Shown: piece after piece, positions 1 to 6,181 of the stretch | Layout: the number at the start of each line of letters is the position of its first letter | How positions within the stretch are numbered: the stretch's first letter is position 1 | Virus record (IMG/VR): IMGVR_UViG_3300035137_000060 | Span: 1 to 34,008 of that record | Strand: one strand, 5' to 3' | DNA: 34,008 bases | From: a virus | Program-made: the position numbers and the translations under genes | The notes under the pieces: generated by a model | Databases searched by the model: none | Told to the model about the DNA's origin: nothing | Seen by the model: only the letters and a program-made list of their open reading frames with translations

Positions 1-870
1 AATTAGCCCAACTTAACTCAGCGCCCCTTAAATTAGCCCAACTTAACTCAGCGCCCCTTAAATCAGCTTCACTTAAATTAGCTTCTCTTAGATTAGCCTC
101 CCTTAAATCAGCGCCAAATAAATTAGCCTCTTTTAAATCAGCGCCACTTAAATCAGCATCTCTTAAATCAGCGCCACTTAAATTAGCGCCACTTAAATCA
201 GCACAACTTAAATTAGCCCATCTTAAATAAGCATCTCTTAAATCAGCATCTCTTAAATCAGCCTCTCTTAAATCAGCCTCTCTTAAATCAGTTCCACTTA
301 AATCAGCTCCCTTTAAATAAGCACAGCTTAAATTAGCGCGCATTAAATCAGCTTCATTTAAATCAGCATTACTTAAATCAGCGCACTTTAAATCAGCATT
401 ACTTAAATCAGCGCACTTTAAATCAGCATTACTTAAATCAGCGCCTTCTAAATCAGCCCCCTTTAAATCAGCCTCTCTTAAATCAGTTCCACTTAAATCA
501 GCTTCCTTTAAATCAGCCTCTCTTAAATCAGTTCCACTTAAATCAGCGCCACTTAAATCAGCGCCACTTAAATCAGCGCGCATTAAATTAGCTCCTCTTA
601 AATTAGCTTCTCTTAGATTAGTCCCCCTTAAATTAGCGCACACTAAATTAGCGCCACTTAAATCAGCGCCACTTAAATCAGCGCCACTTAAATCAGCGCG
701 CATTAAATTAGCTCCTCTTAAATTAGCTTCTCTTAAATTAGCTTCTCTTAGATTAGTTCCCCTTAAATTAGCGCACACTAAATTAGCGCCACTTAAATCA
801 ATTCCAGTTAAATTAGCGCCACTTAAATCAGCTCCCTTTAAATCAGCTCCCTTTAAATCAGCACCACTTA
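1..870 (-). repeat. 15-bp coding repeat tract with nested tandem duplications
   Basis: The DNA repeats every 15 bp in strict phase (core TTAAAT(C/T)AGC on the + strand), encoding the pentapeptides. Larger duplications are nested inside it. Positions 1-30 are repeated at 31-60. A 30-bp unit at about 363-392 recurs immediately downstream and then partly again. Positions 541-600 are identical to 661-720, and the following sequence also matches after a 15-bp indel. All length changes are multiples of 15 bp, so the frame is preserved. Confidence 0.9.
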
Positions 871-943
871 AATCCAACTTTCGCCAATCTTTATCATCGT
901 TTTTTAACTTCGCATCGATTTCTGCTTGTGTTAGTTTTTTCAT
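1..943 (-). CDS. Pentapeptide-repeat protein, C-terminus cut by window edge
   Basis: Read leftward from ATG at 943 this is an uninterrupted frame of 314 codons that leaves the window at position 1. After about 22 charged N-terminal residues (MKKLTQAEID..., then KDWRK) the protein is nothing but A(D/N)LxX pentapeptides, such as LSGAD, LREAN and LMRAD, about 58 of them in perfect 15-nt phase. Such repeats are known to form a right-handed quadrilateral beta-helix, here about 14 coils or more. Some family members mimic DNA and protect gyrase; many have no known role. The start is supported by AAGGAG 7 nt upstream (949-954). It overlaps the stop of the small upstream paralogue as ATGA, so translation is probably coupled. 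No signal peptide or membrane segment is visible. Function unknown; a moron or host-fitness gene is one possibility. Confidence 0.9.
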   Translation of the reverse strand, partial: MKKLTQAEIDAKLKNDDKDWRKLDLSGADLKGADLKGADLSGANLTGIDLSGANLVCANLRGTNLREANLREANLRGANLMRADLSGADLSGADLSGANLVCANLRGTNLREANLRGANLMRADLSGADLSGADLSGTDLREADLKEADLSGTDLREADLKGADLEGADLSNADLKCADLSNADLKCADLSNADLNEADLMRANLSCAYLKGADLSGTDLREADLREADLRDADLRDAYLRWANLSCADLSGANLSGADLRDADLSGADLKEANLFGADLREANLREANLSEADLRGAELSWANLRGAELSWAN

Positions 944-944
944 G
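853..944. repeat. 92-bp direct repeat, copy 1
   Basis: Identical, as read by eye, to 1029-1120 (offset 176). It covers the first codons of both pentapeptide genes up to and just past the ATG. The sequences diverge immediately upstream of the start codons, so the ribosome-binding sites are not part of the duplication. Confidence 0.9.
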
Positions 945-1119
945 CGTTATCTCCTTTTTTAACACCACTTAAATCAGCATTCCACAAATCAGCCTCTCTT
1001 AAATCAGCCTCTCTTAAATCAGCGCCACTTAAATCAGCACCACTTAAATCCAACTTTCGCCAATCTTTATCATCGTTTTTTAACTTCGCATCGATTTCTG
1101 CTTGTGTTAGTTTTTTCAT
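940..1119 (-). CDS. Short pentapeptide-repeat protein, truncated paralogue
   Basis: A 59-residue protein whose first 30 or so residues are identical to the larger neighbour (MKKLTQAEIDAKLKNDD, then KDWRKLDLSGAD). Only about six or seven pentapeptides follow (LSGAD, LREAD twice, LWNAD, LSGV), then KKGDNA and TGA. The stop at 942-940 overlaps the ATG of the next gene as ATGA. GGAG lies 8 nt before the ATG. It is first behind the promoter at 1171-1198. The 92-bp perfect DNA repeat with the next gene shows recent duplication. It may act as a leader cistron for translational coupling, cap or regulate the larger beta-helix, or simply be a deletion product; the sequence does not decide. Confidence 0.8.
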   Translation of the reverse strand: MKKLTQAEIDAKLKNDDKDWRKLDLSGADLSGADLREADLREADLWNADLSGVKKGDNA

Positions 1120-1120
1120 G
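1029..1120. repeat. 92-bp direct repeat, copy 2
   Basis: Second copy of the repeat at 853-944. Homologous recombination between the two would delete exactly 176 bp and leave a single pentapeptide gene under the upstream ribosome-binding site. Confidence 0.9.
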
Positions 1121-1142
1121 ATTTGTACTCCTTTTTTAATCA

Positions 1143-1162
1143 GCTCATAATTATTTATGAGC
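1143..1162 (-). promoter_or_regulatory. Perfect 8-bp palindrome at the predicted +1 of the pentapeptide transcript
   Basis: GCTCATAA and TTATGAGC arms around a 4-nt centre. It begins directly downstream of the predicted transcription start (about 1164) of the leftward promoter and ends before the ribosome-binding site at about 1127-1130. It could be a repressor operator in DNA or a 5'-end stabilising hairpin in RNA. Three other TCTTGACA promoters in the window also lead into inverted repeats. Confidence 0.55.
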
Positions 1163-1170
1163 TTAATTAC

Positions 1171-1198
1171 ATTGTATCAACTTAACTGATATTGTCAA
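1171..1198 (-). promoter_or_regulatory. Sigma70-type promoter for the pentapeptide genes
   Basis: On the minus strand TTGACA (1198-1193), 16-bp spacer, TACAAT (1176-1171), preceded by an A-rich UP-like stretch. The -35 sits in the octamer TCTTGACA that recurs at the early promoters. It faces leftward toward the two pentapeptide genes with no other gene in between. Confidence 0.75.
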
Positions 1199-1485
1199 GA
1201 TTTTTCTTTAAATTTTTTTAATTAAACATATGTATATTTATTGCGCAAAAAAATTGTGAGAAAAAATTACGCACAACTTTTCACCATAAAATTGTTTATT
1301 TTTTTAACAAAATTGTTGCTTAAAATCGCATTTTTAAAACAAATTTAAAAAACAAGCGTCAATGCATATAAATTATTAGCAAATTTCTGCTAAATATTGC
1401 GTGTATCGTGTTTTTTTGCTTATAGTAATAGCTATGTAGCATAAATTAATTATCGTTTGATTATGCAAAAATTTAGCGCGTTATT
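1199..1485. other. AT-rich intergenic stretch, no gene seen
   Basis: Nothing codes here convincingly. It separates the end of the replication genes from the pentapeptide promoter. Short imperfect inverted repeats are present (for example TTGTG...CACAA around 1254-1280), and the stretch is dominated by A and T runs. No clear DnaA box, iteron set or strong terminator was found. Confidence 0.5.
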
Positions 1486-1965
1486 TTACAAAATCATTTT
1501 TTGATCAGATATGCGCTGTTTAATAAATTCAATTTTTTCTGTAAAATTTTCGTTTATTTTGTTTATTTTTTTATCAATGTGATCGCGATATAAAATTTTG
1601 TAGATTTTTAACGCAGCATCTGCTGATAAACGCACAAAGTTCCACTTGTCAATTTTTTTTACAATTTCTGCATACGTTTTGTCATGCGTCAAAAATGATA
1701 TTTCTGCAGTTGTTAAGTTTAAATCTGATTTTTCGATGCTGCACATTTTAGCAAAAACTGGAAGAGTTGGTGGATAATCATGTTGCATGCATTTTTTAAT
1801 TGCAAATTTAATTTCGTTGTCGTTAAATTTTTTTAATTCACTAGTCCAAATTTTTATTGCTAAATTTAAAATACTTTCGTCGCTAAATTGATTGCACCAT
1901 GCACTTCCGTAAATTGCTGTTAACGTTGCAAATATTTTTAATGTACGTTTTTTTAAATTTTCCAT
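1486..1965 (-). CDS. Replication protein P-like helicase loader
   Basis: 159 residues. The central segment, with a conserved Trp, an acidic/aromatic helix, AIKKCMQHDYPPTLPVFAKM and a Cys, is the hallmark pattern of the lambda P-type replication protein family (short helix, then PPTLPxF). These proteins recruit the host replicative helicase to the phage origin. The rest is helical and Lys-rich with no enzymatic motif. It lies 3 bp downstream of the O-like initiator, the usual O-P order; its AGGAG lies within the end of that gene, so translation is probably coupled. Family assignment rests on the motif and the neighbour. Confidence 0.72.
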   Translation of the reverse strand: MENLKKRTLKIFATLTAIYGSAWCNQFSDESILNLAIKIWTSELKKFNDNEIKFAIKKCMQHDYPPTLPVFAKMCSIEKSDLNLTTAEISFLTHDKTYAEIVKKIDKWNFVRLSADAALKIYKILYRDHIDKKINKINENFTEKIEFIKQRISDQKMIL

Positions 1966-1968
1966 TAA

Positions 1969-2961
1969 TTAATTTTCTCCTGCTATTTTTTTTAAATTAG
2001 CAACAAACTGTTGTTGATTAGTTAATTTTTTTTGTTGTGATTGTTGTTGCGTTAAATCAATTTCATCAAGCCAGCATTTTTGATTTAGCCATGTCGACGG
2101 ATGTTTAATATATTTTTTATCAATATTCATAAAAATAATTTCTTGTTTATAATTTTCTACTCCAATTAAAATTTTATCGAGTAGATCATTGTCAGGATTT
2201 ATTTGAGCAAATGCTTTTAGCGCTCCCTCTTTTGATTTGTGCAAAGGATACACAGCATAAAATTTATCAAATTTTGCAATAAATTCGCTGTTGTTTTTTA
2301 AAACAGTAAAAGAAGCGCGTACACGCGCGTTTTTACTCTCTTTAAAATTTTTATCTTGATTATTTACATTTGAGTTATGTTTAAAACTTAGATCTGTATT
2401 ATAACCATAACCATTACCGCAGTGCTTTGGCACTGCTTGTGCACTGCTTGAGCACTGCTCAGGCACTGCTTGTGCACTGCTTGAGCACTGCTCAGGCGCT
2501 GCTTGTGCACTGCTTGAGCACTGCTCAGGCGCTGCTTGTGCACTGCTTGAGCACTGCTCAGGCACTGCTTGTGCACTGCTTGAGCACTGCTCATGAATAT
2601 TTTCGATTTTTTCCCATTTATTCAATGGCTTATTCCCGTCTTCATCTGGAAATTTATAAAATGGACGTGCTATACTTTGATGATGCCAGCCAGAAATTTT
2701 TAAATATTTTTTATCATTAACAGTATATATTTTGATCAAATTGTTTTTTTCAAGCTCATTCAGCAATTGTTCAATTTCTGATTCAGTATCAGAATCAGCT
2801 GGAAAAATTTTTGCTTTAATGCATCTAAACGAGTACTGATGTATTCCATTATCGTCACAAAAATTCCATAATCCAATGAATAATAAACGTGCATTTTTTG
2901 AACAATTCATCACTTGTTCAGACGCCCAAAATTCTGGTTTTATTGATCTTTTTTTAGCCAT
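1969..2961 (-). CDS. O/DnaT-like phage replication initiator with internal 11-residue repeats
   Basis: 330 residues from the preferred ATG at 2961. An ATG nine bases upstream also exists, but AAGGA is spaced about 8 nt from the inner ATG and overlaps the outer one. The N-terminal half (SIKPEFWASEQV..., ARLLFIGLWNFCDDNG, then a winged-helix-like stretch ending YLKISGWHHQ) matches phage replisome-organiser proteins. The C-terminal half (FDKFYAVYPLHKSKEGALKA..., HPSTWLNQKCW) matches the DnaT/O C-terminal domain that contacts helicase or loader. Between them lie five 11-residue repeats of the EQCSSSAQAVP type. In lambdoid phages the origin lies inside the O gene, so the repeat block is an origin candidate. 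Transcription is leftward, divergent from the Cro-like gene. Confidence 0.78.
   Translation of the reverse strand: MAKKRSIKPEFWASEQVMNCSKNARLLFIGLWNFCDDNGIHQYSFRCIKAKIFPADSDTESEIEQLLNELEKNNLIKIYTVNDKKYLKISGWHHQSIARPFYKFPDEDGNKPLNKWEKIENIHEQCSSSAQAVPEQCSSSAQAAPEQCSSSAQAAPEQCSSSAQAVPEQCSSSAQAVPKHCGNGYGYNTDLSFKHNSNVNNQDKNFKESKNARVRASFTVLKNNSEFIAKFDKFYAVYPLHKSKEGALKAFAQINPDNDLLDKILIGVENYKQEIIFMNIDKKYIKHPSTWLNQKCWLDEIDLTQQQSQQKKLTNQQQFVANLKKIAGEN
2428..2592 (-). repeat. Five 33-bp tandem repeats inside the replication initiator gene
   Basis: Five near-identical 33-bp units, each encoding EQCSSSAQA(V/A)P, with GCACTGCT recurring two or three times per unit. GAGCACTGCTC in each unit is palindromic. 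The GC content is far above the surroundings. Position between the two domains of an O-like gene resembles the iteron block of lambda ori, but the units could also be a simple expandable linker. Confidence 0.85.
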
Positions 2962-2982
2962 ATTTGTCATCCTTATTTTTTG

Positions 2983-3021
2983 TTGAAAAAAAAATATTAA
3001 AGCAGTATACTGTATTATACT
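2983..3021. promoter_or_regulatory. Overlapping divergent promoters with operator
   Basis: Rightward: TTGAAA (2983-2988), 17-bp spacer, TATACT (3006-3011), leading to the Cro-like gene. Leftward: TATAAT (minus strand of 3014-3019), leading to the replication genes; no good -35 is seen for it. The operator-like palindrome CAGTATACTG (3003-3012) covers both -10 regions, so one bound repressor could silence both directions. Confidence 0.55.
3003..3017 (+). promoter_or_regulatory. Operator-like site 1 (CAGTATACTGTATTA)
   Basis: A perfect 10-bp palindrome CAGTATACTG followed by TATTA. The same 15-nt pattern with a single change recurs at 3438-3452. Both copies sit in promoters on either side of the Cro-like gene, the arrangement expected of an autoregulating phage repressor. 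Confidence 0.6.
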
Positions 3022-3094
3022 CGCAATATAAGATTTTTCTTACAAAAAAATTTTTTATTTTTGCGTCTAACAATAATAATTATTTTTGTAATAC

Positions 3095-3127
3095 AATGTA
3101 CATTTTGTTAATCAAATAATGTACATT
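3095..3127. promoter_or_regulatory. Pair of AATGTACATT palindromes upstream of the Cro-like gene
   Basis: Two perfect 10-bp palindromes AATGTACATT at 3095-3104 and 3118-3127, 23 bp centre to centre (about two helical turns), between the rightward promoter and the ATG at 3150. The spacing suits cooperative binding by a second regulator, for example a CI-like protein encoded outside the window. Confidence 0.5.
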
Positions 3128-3149
3128 TAATTCGTAGCAGGTAAATGAT

Positions 3150-3443
3150 ATGAAAAAACAATTTAAGCAATTAAAACAACATGCTGAATTATTGAAAGCG
3201 ATTAAACTTGCAGGGACTGCAAAAAAATTAGCACAATTAATAAGCAAGTATATTCATTGCAACGCATCAAATATTCAGTTCTGGCGTTATAAAGATATAA
3301 AAAAAAATGATGATTTGTTGCCAATCAATGTTTCACAAATCGTCGAGAAAATCTTTAATTATCAAATTATTGCTTTAAATATCTGTCCGTCAATAAAAAA
3401 AATATCAGAAAATTATAAAAAATCTCTTGACAAAAAACAGTAA
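3150..3443 (+). CDS. Cro/YdaS-like DNA-binding regulator
   Basis: 97 residues, basic. The stretch HAELLKAIKLAGTAKKLAQL, then ASNIQFWRYKD and LPINVSQIVEKI, fits the Cro/YdaS helix-turn-helix pattern (LxxAI...AGxxxxLAxxLGVs...vspWr...ip...c..IE). This family usually acts as Cro-type or antitoxin-type transcription repressor. Its place between two copies of an operator-like palindrome, divergent from the replication genes, supports autoregulation. The second operator overlaps its own stop codon (3441-3443). A short AGG precedes the ATG by about 8 nt. The C-terminal 20 residues are Lys-rich and not recognised. Confidence 0.65.
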   Translation: MKKQFKQLKQHAELLKAIKLAGTAKKLAQLISKYIHCNASNIQFWRYKDIKKNDDLLPINVSQIVEKIFNYQIIALNICPSIKKISENYKKSLDKKQ

Positions 3444-3456
3444 ACTGTATTAGTAT
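3427..3456 (+). promoter_or_regulatory. Early rightward promoter with built-in operator
   Basis: TTGACA (3427-3432), 18-bp spacer, TAGTAT (3451-3456). The spacer holds ACAGTAAACTGT (3437-3448), an inverted repeat matching the operator-like site at 3003. The octamer TCTTGACA (3425-3432) recurs at the other early promoters. The predicted start at about 3463 coincides with the first base of the leader structure. Confidence 0.6.
3438..3452 (+). promoter_or_regulatory. Operator-like site 2 (CAGTAAACTGTATTA)
   Basis: Differs from site 1 (3003-3017) at one of 15 positions. It lies between the -35 and -10 of the early promoter and overlaps the stop codon of the Cro-like gene. Confidence 0.6.
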
Positions 3457-3462
3457 TGTTTT

Positions 3463-3540
3463 ACCGTCGAGTTTTGAGCTGATTATAACAATAATCAACA
3501 TAACAAAAATTTAATTTTGTTAGTATCAAAATTTGACGGT
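3463..3540 (+). ncRNA. Three-way-junction 5' leader, riboswitch-like shape, unassigned
   Basis: Outer stem of 15 pairs: ACCGTCGAGTTTTGA (3463-3477) with TCAAAATTTGACGGT (3526-3540). Two of the pairs are G-U, so the pairing holds in RNA better than in DNA. Inside are two further hairpins: TGATTAT/ATAATCA (3480-3486 with 3491-3497, 4-nt loop) and TAACAAAA/TTTTGTTA (3501-3508 with 3515-3522, 6-nt loop). The structure starts at the predicted +1 and ends 25 nt before the AAGGAGG of the next gene. It matches no riboswitch class I can name. It could be a protein-binding leader, an mRNA stabiliser, or a processed small RNA. Confidence 0.55.
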
Positions 3541-3578
3541 TTTATTATGTATATGAATAAAGTATAAGGAGGTATAAC

Positions 3579-4043
3579 GTGGTACATATTAGTGTAATTA
3601 ACGCTTTAAACGATAAAGCAACAAATAAAGAGATATCTGATAAATTATTTAATAAACAAAAAAAATATAATCTATATAGACAATTAATTGATGATTATGC
3701 TTTAGCAAAAAAAAGATGGCATGATTTAGATGATGATGAAAAGTTAGCTCTAATATTAGAGCATATTGATTATAATGATAAATATTTAATATCTGCTGAA
3801 GAGATTATATTTATATTTTCTGCTGATGAGATAAAAAATATATTAAAACCAACTTCGACAAATTTACATGCATTTTTTAAAGCTAGATTTGTTGAATCTT
3901 TAATTGATAAATATATGTTGCAAATCAGTGATGATATTAACGATGCTATACAATTAAAAGTAGATCCGCATGCTTATGACAGGGATATACAAGAACATAT
4001 TGATGCGGATAATAAAGAAAGAAGCTTTAGCTTCAAAATTTAA
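3579..4043 (+). CDS. Unrecognised early protein with GTG start
   Basis: 154 residues starting at GTG, fixed by a full AAGGAGG (3566-3572) 6 nt upstream, the best ribosome-binding site nearby. Charged and predicted mostly helical, with an acidic stretch RWHDLDDDEKLALILEHIDY and no transmembrane segment, cysteine cluster or enzymatic motif. It is the first gene after the structured leader at 3463-3540 and thus the likely immediate target of whatever that leader senses or binds. First-position early genes in phages are often host-takeover or anti-defence proteins, but nothing here shows that directly. Confidence 0.7.
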   Translation: MVHISVINALNDKATNKEISDKLFNKQKKYNLYRQLIDDYALAKKRWHDLDDDEKLALILEHIDYNDKYLISAEEIIFIFSADEIKNILKPTSTNLHAFFKARFVESLIDKYMLQISDDINDAIQLKVDPHAYDRDIQEHIDADNKERSFSFKI

Positions 4044-4079
4044 CTTTTTTAAATTTGCTAAATAATGAGAATATGAATT

Positions 4080-4289
4080 ATGAAAATTGATGTAAAAATA
4101 AGTACATTACGAATTTCAAAGTTTGTTACGTTATTATTTTTTTTGTTTTTAACATTAAAATTAACTCATGTAATAAACTGGGGATGGTTGTGGATTTTTG
4201 CACCAATTTGGGGTGCATTTTTATTCTTGATTTTGTTTTTAGTTATAGTAATTGCTGTATTATTAGTTATAATGCCAGATCATTTCTAA
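4080..4289 (+). CDS. Small two-TM protein, transmembrane Fragile-X-F type
   Basis: 69 residues with two hydrophobic helices, roughly residues 14-33 and 44-64, separated by a Trp-rich turn (INWGWLWIFAPIW). That W-x-W-x-W-x-x-x-P-x-W pattern between two helices is typical of small phage inner-membrane proteins annotated as transmembrane Fragile-X-F, whose function is not known. It sits in the early operon between an unknown protein and the HExxH protein. Confidence 0.65.
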   Translation: MKIDVKISTLRISKFVTLLFFLFLTLKLTHVINWGWLWIFAPIWGAFLFLILFLVIVIAVLLVIMPDHF

Positions 4290-4314
4290 TAATTATTTTA
4301 ATAAGATTATAAAA

Positions 4315-4716
4315 ATGAATAAAATAGATAAATATGAATGTACATTTAACTATAAAAAAACATTTAAAGTTGAGATGTACGGATGCAGGATAAATGTTTA
4401 TTTTTGCGATACATGGAAAGAATTTGCAACATCAACATATGAATTTCTTTCAAAAGAAAAAATAAATTTATTAGATACAGAAGCTTTTTGTTTTGCGCAT
4501 AATCGTGAATATTATGTGTTTTTTGACACTAATGTAAAAATGTCGATTATTGTGCATGAATGCATTCATCTGTTAATGTTTATAATTGATGATTATGAGC
4601 TTGAGTTAAATATAAATACGCAAGAATGGATTGCATATTTAATGCAATTTTTTGTTGACAAAATTTTAGAAATAAAGGAGTTAATCACAAATGAAGATCA
4701 AAAATCTAAAACTTAA
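4315..4716 (+). CDS. Small HExxH putative metalloprotease
   Basis: 133 residues. Residues 81-85 are HECIH preceded by hydrophobic MSIIV, the zinc-binding helix of HExxH metallopeptidases. A glutamate at about 104 (NTQEWIAYLMQ) is placed like the third ligand of gluzincins. Small phage proteins with HExxH then E-x-x-A-Y occur, usually without assigned substrate. The 3' end overlaps the ATPase start by 26 bp, and that gene's AAGGAG lies inside this one, so the pair is translationally coupled. Whether it cleaves a host factor or a neighbour such as the repressor is open; ImmA-type proteases are an analogy only. Confidence 0.6.
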   Translation: MNKIDKYECTFNYKKTFKVEMYGCRINVYFCDTWKEFATSTYEFLSKEKINLLDTEAFCFAHNREYYVFFDTNVKMSIIVHECIHLLMFIIDDYELELNINTQEWIAYLMQFFVDKILEIKELITNEDQKSKT

Positions 4717-5920
4717 AAATTTCGCAAAATTCACAGATTTTACATGTGAATTTAATAACAATATTACACATCTTGTCGGAATGAATGGCTCCGGAAAAAC
4801 AACAGTAGGATTGACAGCAATTTGGGCATGTCTCAAAGGAATTGCTGAAAAATCAAAAAACGATAATCTAATCGGTGAACGATTCAGATTTATTGCAAAT
4901 GGTGCCAAAAGTGCTGATATTGAATTAACACTTTTAGATACAGAAAAAAATGCTGAAATTATTGTTAAAAATAAAATTTCAGATGCCTCAAATAAAATCA
5001 CATTTCAAGCGCCTGATGATTATGAATTAAGTAATGATTGGCTTAATAATTTATTATCAGTTGCTTTTTTAAGTACAAAAAACTTTACTCAACTAGATAG
5101 TAAACAACAAGCACTTTTATTAGGTATTAATACAGAAAAATTCGATAATAAAATAGAAAATTTAAAGAATGAATATACTTTAATTAATCGTGATTTAAAA
5201 AATTTAGGTGAAATAAAATATGTAGAAAAAGTTGAAAAAATATCTATTTCAGAATTAATTGAAAAGAAAAATAATTTAAGAAACATATATTTAGGAAAAG
5301 ATAAATTTTTAAAAGAAATTGAAAATACTTTTGCAAAAAAACGAGCATTAGAAAATGAATTAAAAGAAATTAATAATAAAATTAAAGAATTTCCTGATTT
5401 AAGAACGCTCAATGATGAAGTTAATGATATAATTATAGAAGCAAAAGCTATTGATGAAAAAATTAAAAATTCAGAAGAAATTAATTATAAAGCATTGGAA
5501 TATGAACGTTTTAATGAAAAACAAACAAAAAAAATCGAACTTGAAAAATCTTTGTATGAAAATAAAGATCAACAAAATAAAATACAACAAGAGCGTCTTG
5601 ACTATATACAATCATTTAATCTTGGTTTCAATGATTTATCTATTGATGATAAAGGACAATTGTTATTAAAAAATCGACCGATCAAAGAGCCTCATTTTAG
5701 CAAAGGTGAGCTTGAGTTAATTGTTGCAAATTTATATGTTGCAAAAAACCCAGATTTAAAAGTAAGATTTATCGATGATTTTGAATTATTAGATGAGCAA
5801 CATCAAACAAAACTTATAAATGATTTATTACAAGCAGGATTTCAAATAATTACAGCACAAGTTGATAATAATAAATTTGATAAAAAACAAGATAATATTA
5901 TTTTATTAAGCGAAATATAA
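4691..5920 (+). CDS. SMC/Rad50-like AAA ATPase of phage recombination module
   Basis: 409 residues. MKIKNLKLKNFAKFTDFTCE is the standard N-terminus of SMC/RecF/Rad50-type ATPases. Walker A is GMNGSGKTT (30-38). A central region, roughly 160-300, is Lys/Glu-rich coiled coil. Near the C-terminus come a signature-like FSKGELELIVAN (about 336) and Walker B/D-loop VRFIDDFELLDE (about 358-369), with a following IITAQV strand. Small ATPases of this kind are commonly encoded with YqaJ exonuclease and RecT, as here, and are thought to assist end processing or DNA handling. AAGGAG lies 8 nt or so upstream. The coiled coil is much shorter than in true SbcC. Confidence 0.82.
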   Translation: MKIKNLKLKNFAKFTDFTCEFNNNITHLVGMNGSGKTTVGLTAIWACLKGIAEKSKNDNLIGERFRFIANGAKSADIELTLLDTEKNAEIIVKNKISDASNKITFQAPDDYELSNDWLNNLLSVAFLSTKNFTQLDSKQQALLLGINTEKFDNKIENLKNEYTLINRDLKNLGEIKYVEKVEKISISELIEKKNNLRNIYLGKDKFLKEIENTFAKKRALENELKEINNKIKEFPDLRTLNDEVNDIIIEAKAIDEKIKNSEEINYKALEYERFNEKQTKKIELEKSLYENKDQQNKIQQERLDYIQSFNLGFNDLSIDDKGQLLLKNRPIKEPHFSKGELELIVANLYVAKNPDLKVRFIDDFELLDEQHQTKLINDLLQAGFQIITAQVDNNKFDKKQDNIILLSEI

Positions 5921-5935
5921 TTAAGGAGCAAAGGA

Positions 5936-6151
5936 ATGCTAATTAAAACACAAAAAGCCAAAGAAGTTTTTTTAATTGGTAAACATGGTGAAATAAAAAT
6001 AACATTATTAGAATTATCGAAAAATAAAATTAGAATTGGTATAGATGCACCTAGCGATATGCCTATTTTAAAATATTATATTGCAGATATTTGCGATAAT
6101 AATAGTTATAATAATAAAAACAATAAAAATAAAAAAGCAAAAATATCTTGA
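5936..6151 (+). CDS. Divergent CsrA-like RNA-binding protein, paralogue 1
   Basis: 71 residues. The register matches CsrA throughout: MLI-x-T at the start, E10 and IG at 14-15, ITLL, then the hallmark IRIGIDAP (32-39), followed by a short helix. The CsrA RNA-binding residues are altered: the Arg-Arg after MLILT is Gln-Lys, and the VHREEI motif is replaced by PILKYYI. The tail is Asn/Lys-rich. CsrA/RsmA dimers bind GGA in mRNA leaders and repress translation. Two GGA triplets (5925-5927 and 5933-5935) frame its own ribosome-binding site, the second abutting the ATG, so autoregulation is plausible. It sits between ATPase and YqaJ. Either RNA specificity has changed or it acts by forming heterodimers. 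Confidence 0.72.
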   Translation: MLIKTQKAKEVFLIGKHGEIKITLLELSKNKIRIGIDAPSDMPILKYYIADICDNNSYNNKNNKNKKAKIS

Positions 6152-6175
6152 CAATGTTTATATATAATGTATAAT
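6148..6175 (+). promoter_or_regulatory. Early promoter upstream of the structured leader at 6182
   Basis: TTGACA (6148-6153), 16-bp spacer, TATAAT (6170-6175): two perfect hexamers, the best promoter in the window. A long A-tract precedes it. The -35 overlaps the end of the CsrA-like gene. The 22 bp ending at the -35 (6132-6153) occur again, inverted, inside the leader at 7916-7937. Confidence 0.8.
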
Positions 6176-6181
6176 TATGTG

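Noticed and set aside
1-940. CRISPR-like regular spacing
   Set aside because: The 15-bp period is far too short, there are no unique spacers, and the phase encodes pentapeptides without a break over 314 codons.
1765-1785. DnaA box (TGGATAA)
   Set aside because: A single near-match within the P-like coding sequence, without neighbours; likely chance.
2427-2720. Rightward protein over the 33-bp repeats
   Set aside because: Repeats whose length is a multiple of three stay open in several frames. The leftward frame has conserved replication domains on both sides; the rightward one does not.
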